Below are positions 61,401 through 64,000 of a stretch of 64,000 nucleotides of DNA, one piece after another. Within the stretch, counting starts at the first letter, position 1, and every line of letters starts with the position of its first letter. This DNA is from Nansenia antarctica (lineage: Eukaryota > Chordata > Actinopteri > Argentiniformes > Microstomatidae), in contig OZ022339.1 in assembly GCA_963989245.1 (NCBI GenBank), positions 43,724,669 to 43,788,668 of the forward strand, given 5' to 3'. The notes under the pieces were generated by a model. That model was not told where the DNA came from. It saw nothing but the letters and a program-made list of their open reading frames with translations, and ran no database searches. The position numbers and the translations under genes were made by a program.

Positions 61401-62615
61401 AGAGGAGGCAACGCTCAGGGAGGGGGGCGTTGCCCCCTGTGAAAGCAAACAAAAAGGTTACCAGGCAGCTAATCCTCTCTGTGAAAAGCCATACTACAGT
61501 AGTGTGATCATGTGCAGCCGCCTGGGTGACTGCATCACAGACATGGCATAGCTGTCTGTGTGACAAACCACTGATGCCAGAGATCAAAGCCTTTGTCGGA
61601 TTCTGAGTCCAGCACCTCCCCAGCCAATGGCAGCGAAGGAGGATTGAGACGGTGGTAGTTTATTTATAGTCCAGGGATGTAGTTCTGATGCCAATTCACC
61701 TCAATTTGATTTAGATGTTTGTTTTGAAAAGGGGTTTACTGTGTCATCCCTCATACATATCCTTCTCATCCCTTCCCTGCTTCCCCTCACCCTTTTCTGT
61801 TTTACATAGATGTATCACCTAGCAACAGAGTGTTGCCAGGTTTGTTTTCAGTCTCTCTCAGTCATACCTTCCCTTCACGCCCTAAATGGATCTAGCCACC
61901 TGCTCGAGTTACAATGTCGACCTGTCTGTGCCGAGCCAACAGCCCGAAGACACATGAACATCCCCGAACCAGTCTGAAATACTGGAATAATCTCTGCACG
62001 GTGACGTGGCATAACACAGGATTCCCGGGTACAATATCCATAAGACGCGAAGCTTTCGAATGGAGACCTGGATGGGCTTACGAACTAAAACGAACCCCCC
62101 CACAGACAAAGCTGGTGTGCTTGACCATGTTTTGGCATATTGACAATGCAACGGGCTGTCAAGTTCAAAGCCAGCCAACACGACTGTGTGTGAGAAACAA
62201 AGCAGTGGCTGATTCTACAACTTCAAGTTAAGCTGAAACCAGACATAGAACCATTTAACGCATAGCTATTTCCAATAGCAAACCAGTAAGGGGGCTGACC
62301 TGGCAAACGATGTAGTTAGGAAAGATAACGCATACAACAACGTAGACATTTACCTTTAGCTATATTAACCACTCAATTGCTTAACTTTACTCTAGGCAAA
62401 ACATTGCAGTATTAAAACATCAAACGGAGCATGTCATTCGTTGATAGTAGTAGTCACGTCGCTAGCTGCTAGTTCCCACCAACCCCTAGCGCAAATTCCA
62501 CATGCTAGTGAGGTCGTTTTCAACACTTACTTTTATGTCTGCCAACACCCCATGACTGTTTAGCAAGACTGGGGCTCCGAATAATTGCCCTTCCAGCGGA
62601 CTTCAAAGCGTCCAT
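28999..62615 (-). CDS. ldlrap1: LDLRAP1 (ARH) clathrin adaptor of LDL receptor, complete
   Basis: LDLRAP1 links NPxY tails of LDL-receptor family proteins to clathrin and AP-2 for endocytosis. Loss in humans causes autosomal recessive hypercholesterolaemia. Nine exons, all with GT-AG junctions, join in phase to 312 codons plus TAA (human: 308). Residues 1-28 (MDALKSAGRAIIRSPSLAKQ...) match the conserved N terminus. The PTB domain spans about 30-178 (LPENWTDTRETLLEGM, KYLGVTLVEQPKGEELSAAA, CTADKMHDKVFAYI, QAVTLTVAQAFRVAFEFW). A clathrin-box-like LLDLAE follows at 215-220. The AP-2 beta-appendage motif is DEAFSRLAESR, with F263, L266 and R270 present. The C terminus is DDMFGF. The first intron is 15.3 kb. 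Identification is firm; the single oddity is the clathrin box, which has Ala where an acidic residue is usual. Confidence 0.97.
29144..31795. other. LDLRAP1 intron 8, no gene seen
   Basis: No exon or mobile element is recognised with confidence. A short exon-like segment near 29774-29816 was considered and rejected because its length breaks the reading frame. Confidence 0.5.
31796..31830 (-). CDS. ldlrap1: LDLRAP1 exon 8 (35 nt)
   Basis: A very small exon with acceptor GTCTGGCAG and donor TCAAG|GTGAGG. It encodes ELEDGLDEAFS, the first half of the AP-2 binding motif. The match to human ELDDGLDEAFS is nearly exact, and the phases fit both neighbours. Confidence 0.95.
31961..32015. repeat. (AAT)n microsatellite
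   Basis: Pure trinucleotide run of about 18 units in LDLRAP1 intron 7. Confidence 0.95.
32343..32372. repeat. Left target-site duplication of LINE insertion
   Basis: This 30-bp block, centred on AGCTAGCTACAGC, recurs at 34878-34907 with four mismatches. It ends where LINE coding sequence begins. Confidence 0.75.
32373..34877 (+). mobile_element. 5'-truncated LINE (Rex1/CR1-like) split by a nested L2
   Basis: The left part encodes the C-terminal end of a LINE ORF2: TLRALYRGTTESILTGCITA, WHGNCTALNRRALQRVVQTA, LPSIQDIYDKRC, FPQAIRLMN. It is an uninterrupted 120-codon frame ending at a stop. The 3' UTR resumes after the nested element (CTGTCTTACCTGTACTTGTC through CAATGCAATGTCAGGAACCG) and ends in a short (TTGAAAC)n tail at about 34845-34870. 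Thirty-base direct repeats flank the whole unit. Antisense to LDLRAP1. The clade is tentative. Confidence 0.8.
32838..34645 (+). mobile_element. L2-clade LINE nested in the previous LINE
   Basis: A 330-codon frame encodes an L2 reverse transcriptase: NNYRPISNLPCTGKIIEM, FQSGFRPLHSTETALIKV, LLDLSAAFDTVDHDIL, GVPQGSILGPLLFNLY and catalytic YADDTQIY. A frameshift near 33820 separates it from the C-terminal part (LIQNAAARVLTKTKKFEH, LHWLPVSQRIEFKILLI, AAFSHAAACSWNKLP). A TTAA tetranucleotide expansion at about 33978-34003 further disrupts the junction. The 3' UTR ends GTAAAGCACTTTGAATTGCC then a (TTGCC)n tail. Truncated at the 5' end. Confidence 0.9.
34878..34907. repeat. Right target-site duplication of LINE insertion
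   Basis: Matches 32343-32372 at 26 of 30 bases. It lies 17 nt beyond the LDLRAP1 exon 7 boundary on the intron side. Confidence 0.75.
34925..35058 (-). CDS. ldlrap1: LDLRAP1 exon 7 (clathrin-box exon)
   Basis: The acceptor is CTTCTGTTTCAG and the donor is GTATGG|GTAAGA. It encodes EVATGNLLDLAEGANVAL, a Ser/Glu-rich stretch and NHATDNNNTVW. The first residues match human VATGNLLDLEE; the rest is poorly conserved, as usual for this linker. Confidence 0.94.
36480..36780. repeat. Purine-rich (GA) low-complexity stretch
   Basis: About 300 bp overwhelmingly A and G on the plus strand, not a simple perfect repeat. It yields spurious Glu/Arg/Lys-rich frames. Confidence 0.75.
37792..37890. repeat. 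(GA)n joined to (CA)n
   Basis: About 73 bp of pure GA followed directly by about 26 bp of CA. Confidence 0.95.
38770..39225 (+). mobile_element. L2-like LINE 3' end
   Basis: Degenerate C-terminal coding remains (around CCCAGACTCTGGAACACCCT) lead into a T-rich UTR. The end is CTGTAAAGCACATTGTGTCA, then AATTAAGTTTGATTTGATTT, a known type of LINE terminus in fish. Antisense to LDLRAP1, about 285 nt from exon 6. Confidence 0.65.
39509..39604 (-). CDS. ldlrap1: LDLRAP1 exon 6
   Basis: The acceptor is CTCTCCCCCACAG and the donor is GGAG|GTGAGT. It encodes KEKRVKSGSDGEGAGSSQSD and SNASIGSLKGG. The opening EKEKR corresponds to human EEKEKRDKA just after the PTB domain; the Ser/Gly-rich remainder is divergent linker. 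Confidence 0.92.
39605..43411. other. LDLRAP1 intron 5
   Basis: No gene recognised. It contains (TG)n at about 40987-41024 and 42117-42162, a 24-bp tandem array (listed separately) and (TG)n/(CG)n near 43271-43312 about 100 nt from exon 5. Confidence 0.5.
42306..42435. repeat. About 24-bp tandem repeat, five to six copies
   Basis: Imperfect direct copies of a unit like CACACCTTCAGCTGTAGGCTA, degenerating to the right. There are no spacers, so it is not a CRISPR-like array. Confidence 0.85.
43412..43484 (-). CDS. ldlrap1: LDLRAP1 exon 5 (end of PTB domain)
   Basis: The acceptor is CTCTCCCCAG and the donor is AAAGAAG|GTACGC. It encodes AQAVTLTVAQAFRVAFEFWQ and AAKE, the C-terminal helix of the PTB domain, nearly identical to human. 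Confidence 0.97.
43646..43697. repeat. (CA)n tract
   Basis: CA/CG dinucleotide run in LDLRAP1 intron 4. Confidence 0.85.
43962..44062. repeat. (CA)n with periodic GAGACA interruptions, 10 nt after exon 4
   Basis: CA runs separated by three CAGAGACA interruptions. The tract begins 10 nt beyond the LDLRAP1 exon 4 boundary, so it directly adjoins that splice donor. Confidence 0.9.
44072..44186 (-). CDS. ldlrap1: LDLRAP1 exon 4 (PTB core)
   Basis: The acceptor is CTCTCCCCAG and the donor is AAAGTG|GTGAGT. It completes Arg114 and encodes ISYCTADKMHDKVFAYIVQS and QQNETLECHAYLCTKRKV, nearly identical to human. Confidence 0.97.
44187..45893. other. LDLRAP1 intron 3
   Basis: No exon recognised. A pure A run occurs near 44889-44907, a G run near 45201 and C-rich TCC-type low-complexity sequence near 45560-45640. 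Confidence 0.5.
45894..46006 (-). CDS. ldlrap1: LDLRAP1 exon 3 (PTB)
   Basis: The acceptor is CATCTCCAG and the donor is TACAG|GTTGGT. It encodes AKASGKKLQKVTLKVSPRGI and ILYDSASNQLIENISIY, matching human with few changes. Confidence 0.97.
46007..47052. other. LDLRAP1 intron 2
   Basis: About 1 kb with no recognised gene. It includes four CCAG units followed by a C run near 46164-46200. Confidence 0.5.
47053..47195 (-). CDS. ldlrap1: LDLRAP1 exon 2 (start of PTB)
   Basis: The acceptor is TTCTCCATAG and the donor is GCCACC|GTGAGC. It completes Lys29 and encodes LPENWTDTRETLLEGMVF, KYLGVTLVEQPKGEELSAAA and VKRIVAT. Confidence 0.97.
47211..47273. repeat. (CA)n tract beside exon 2
   Basis: CA run 15 nt upstream (gene sense) of the LDLRAP1 exon 2 acceptor, so a (TG)n tract precedes the acceptor. 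Confidence 0.9.
47274..48967. other. LDLRAP1 intron 1, part near exon 2
   Basis: No exon recognised. Contains (CA)n near 48091-48134 and a C run near 48570. Confidence 0.5.
48968..50502. mobile_element. DNA element with long inverted ends, unclassified
   Basis: The left end GCATATAAATTACCTGAGGA then CCTCTGTAATATTTTTT recurs as a reverse complement at the right end (about 50400-50502). Inner similarity continues through GTCCGGAC-like words, making imperfect arms of roughly 80-100 bp. The interior has no transposase and carries a 55-bp minisatellite. A target-site duplication is not evident, so the superfamily is undecided. Confidence 0.6.
49713..49873. repeat. 55-bp minisatellite, three copies
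   Basis: Three near-identical copies of a unit beginning CTGAATGCTGCTAACACTGG and continuing through CACGTTATGAAATACCAGTT. The first copy lacks one base. It lies inside the inverted-repeat element. Confidence 0.92.
50503..52200. other. LDLRAP1 intron 1, nothing recognised
   Basis: Apparently unique intronic sequence. A short (GAT)n run sits near 51362-51385. No exon is seen. Confidence 0.45.
52201..52266. repeat. GCTGGGCTGCAT tandem repeat
   Basis: About three copies of a 20-bp unit GCTGCATGCTGGGCTGCTGG plus a partial shorter unit. Confidence 0.88.
53940..54060. repeat. (GAGAAA)n purine repeat
   Basis: Hexanucleotide-like AGAGAAAG units in about ten imperfect copies, adjoining a LINE tail. 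Confidence 0.85.
54062..54240 (-). mobile_element. LINE 3' end remnant
   Basis: Begins GATTTGATTTGACTTATTAG, then GATCCCCATTACCTGATGTA and TCTTCCTGGGGTCTACAC. This is the complement of a LINE 3' end that terminates with AATCAAATC repeats. The A-rich remainder is degraded. Confidence 0.55.
54241..54290. repeat. (GA)n microsatellite
   Basis: Pure AG run of 50 bp directly after the LINE remnant. Confidence 0.95.
54291..56030. other. LDLRAP1 intron 1, nothing recognised
   Basis: No exon seen. Includes a (TG)n/(CG)n tract at about 55405-55467. Confidence 0.45.
56842..57000. mobile_element. Unclassified fish interspersed repeat
   Basis: The block with CATACTATTCATACTAGGTA, AGTATGCAGTGCGTTCACAC and TAGTATGGATCTACTAGATT has the repeated ATACT/AGTAT words of a short element I recognise only as repetitive in fish. 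No ends were determined. Confidence 0.35.
57001..60290. other. LDLRAP1 intron 1, nothing recognised
   Basis: No exon or clear mobile element. Open frames such as those near 57109-57420 and 59117-59599 show no family features. Confidence 0.45.
60291..60918. mobile_element. Short-TIR DNA transposon candidate, 628 bp
   Basis: Starts AGCCTCCTACACACTGTGAG and ends with the complement of AGCCTACTACACACTCGCTG, an inverted pair of about 15 bp with one mismatch plus further similarity. The word ACACTGTG(C/A)GA recurs inside in both orientations. No transposase and no clear target duplication. Confidence 0.5.
60919..62528. other. LDLRAP1 intron 1, part near exon 1
   Basis: No gene recognised. Confidence 0.45.
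62531..62615 (-). CDS. ldlrap1: LDLRAP1 exon 1 (start codon)
   Basis: Encodes MDALKSAGRAIIRSPSLAKQ then SWGVGRHK, which differs from human mainly at position 11 and in a shorter Gly run. The context CGATATGG has G at -3 and +4. The donor is AAAA|GTAAGT. Confidence 0.97.
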
Positions 62616-62870
62616 ATCGTAGTCCAAAATTGGGGGCAAAGCGCCCAACAAAACGTCGACTCCTGTCTCTCGAAGCACTCGGCTTGAATTGGCACCTTCT
62701 CTCTCTCAAACTGAATTGACACCTTCTCTCTCTCTCTCCTTCTCTCTCTGAAACTTTCTCAGCTGTTTGTTTCCCTGCTGCTCGTCTGAAGTGCCCCCAT
62801 ATCCATGGACGACCTGTTCCTCCCCACGGGGCGGGGTTACGTATGCAAATTTACCGAATCATGTCCGTGA
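62616..62870 (-). promoter_or_regulatory. ldlrap1: LDLRAP1 5' UTR and proximal promoter
   Basis: Sequence directly upstream of the start codon: a mixed-composition stretch with CTCTCTCT blocks and then the long TG tract. No TATA box is obvious. The transcription start is not determined. Confidence 0.45.
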
Positions 62871-62875
62871 CGTAC

Positions 62876-62896
62876 GTGTGTGCGTGTGTGTGTGTG

Positions 62897-62950
<54 letters not shown>

Positions 62951-62977
62951 CGTGTGTGTGTGCGTGTGCGTGTGCGT

Positions 62978-63060
<83 letters not shown>
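62876..63060. repeat. (TG)n/(CG)n compound tract, about 185 bp
   Basis: Almost unbroken alternating purine-pyrimidine DNA with CG steps at intervals, beginning about 260 bp upstream of the LDLRAP1 start codon. Such tracts favour Z-DNA. Confidence 0.95.
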
Positions 63061-64000
63061 AGTGTAGAACCGCACGAGCGAGGTCGCTGCATCCCTCGTG
63101 GCTCTCGCAGGCAGTGCCACTGGTCTGTAAAAAACAACAAAAACAAAAACATTGTTTCATCTGTGCATGCCCATGCTGGATAAAACAGAAATGATATAGA
63201 TGTAGTGTATGTCAAATGCTGGACTGTCATGCACACATCAGCCTTAAAACAATGTTGTAACGTTAGCTAGCTAGCTAGAGACATCAGCAGATTAGTGATT
63301 TTTTCCTATGCTTGTTTTAAAGAAAAGGTGTTGAAAAGGTATTGAAATGACATTAAACTAAGATAATACTATGGTTATCATAATTTTAAAATCTTTATTA
63401 ACAAAGAAAATAATTACATTTGTGTTTTTCTTTTGTTGCTTGCCACTATCTTGCAGACGATTCGCAAGGCATCCTGGGAGATTTCGCATAACACTCTGTT
63501 TGGAGGATGCCTCTGAAAAAGCGCCATGTAGCCCTACCCCTCCATCCCAGCAAGAATCAAACGCGTTTTGGGAACATGCGAAACCGAGGGGTAGGGCTAA
63601 ATGGTAGGGGCAAGGGATGAAATGGGATTGGGCCTTATAAGCATGGTCATAGCATATTGGGTATTCTTCATGGAATCTAGGATCTGATGTGATCGATTGT
63701 CTGTCACACAGGGATAAGAAAAGCATGATCAATTATTATTAATCATGACATATCTTTTGGAGTCAGATATAACATAATGTTAGCTTGTGTTAGTTGGTCA
63801 TGTGACCACTTGTGTTGAGTTCCTTTGATCATGTCCATAACTGTTAGAAGTAATCATTGGGAATAAATGTCTTGTAAATGTATGTTTGACCTGTCCTCTA
63901 TTCTTCAGTGTTTTATTTTCATATTCTATAGTGGTAACATGTTTGTGAGCAAGTATAGCTTCTTCAAATAAGGTCATGTGATTTAATGATTAATAGTAAG
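63061..64000. other. LDLRAP1 upstream flank
   Basis: No gene recognised. A block around 63500-63645 (TAGCCCTACCCCTC and GGGGTAGGGCTAAATGGTAG) looks repetitive, but its ends were not found. Confidence 0.4.

Overview
The window is vertebrate nuclear DNA, almost certainly from a ray-finned (teleost) fish. Reasons: large introns, canonical GT-AG exons encoding vertebrate proteins, very many (CA)n/(TG)n, (GA)n and (TA)n microsatellites, and a mobile-element complement typical of fish (L2-type LINEs with TTGCC tails, hAT and Tc1-like DNA transposons, tRNA-derived SINEs). There are no bacterial genes, operons or CRISPR arrays. The species cannot be named from sequence alone.

Three protein-coding genes can be reconstructed exon by exon. 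(1) FNDC5, the irisin precursor, plus strand: the last four coding exons lie between 2843 and 9389. The signal peptide and first half of the fibronectin domain are missing from the window or lie to its left. (2) S100PBP, S100P-binding protein, minus strand: a complete 667-codon reading frame in five coding exons between 22818 and 26897, with a probable non-coding first exon ending at 27174. (3) LDLRAP1 (ARH), the PTB-domain clathrin adaptor of the LDL receptor, minus strand: all nine coding exons join to a 312-residue protein, spread from the start codon at 62615 to the stop at 28999, with a first intron of 15.3 kb. FNDC5 and S100PBP converge tail to tail. S100PBP and LDLRAP1 point the same way.

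Layout. 1-1.9 kb: a minus-strand LINE with a fully open frame, inserted into a hAT-type element. 1.9-9.4 kb: FNDC5 exons and introns, with an antisense L2 ending about 70 nt before an exon. 9.4-22.2 kb: the gene-poor FNDC5-S100PBP interval, holding L2 tails, a cluster of three hAT-type transposons (15.66-19.52 kb), a 197-bp (CT)n run and a telomere-motif palindromic MITE. 22.2-27.2 kb: S100PBP, with a Tc1-like foldback element in an intron and a recent tandem duplication inside its large exon. 27.8-62.7 kb: LDLRAP1, whose intron 7 carries a LINE with preserved target-site duplications that itself contains a nested L2. 62.7-64 kb: LDLRAP1 upstream flank with a 185-bp TG/CG tract.

The genes do not form one pathway. 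LDLRAP1 works in clathrin-mediated lipoprotein uptake, FNDC5 is a secreted/membrane myokine precursor and S100PBP is a nuclear S100P partner. I found no convincing new biological system. The most interesting signals are the nested LINE insertion 17 nt from an LDLRAP1 splice donor, the in-frame S100PBP exon duplication, the intact LINE frame at the left edge and the transposon cluster.
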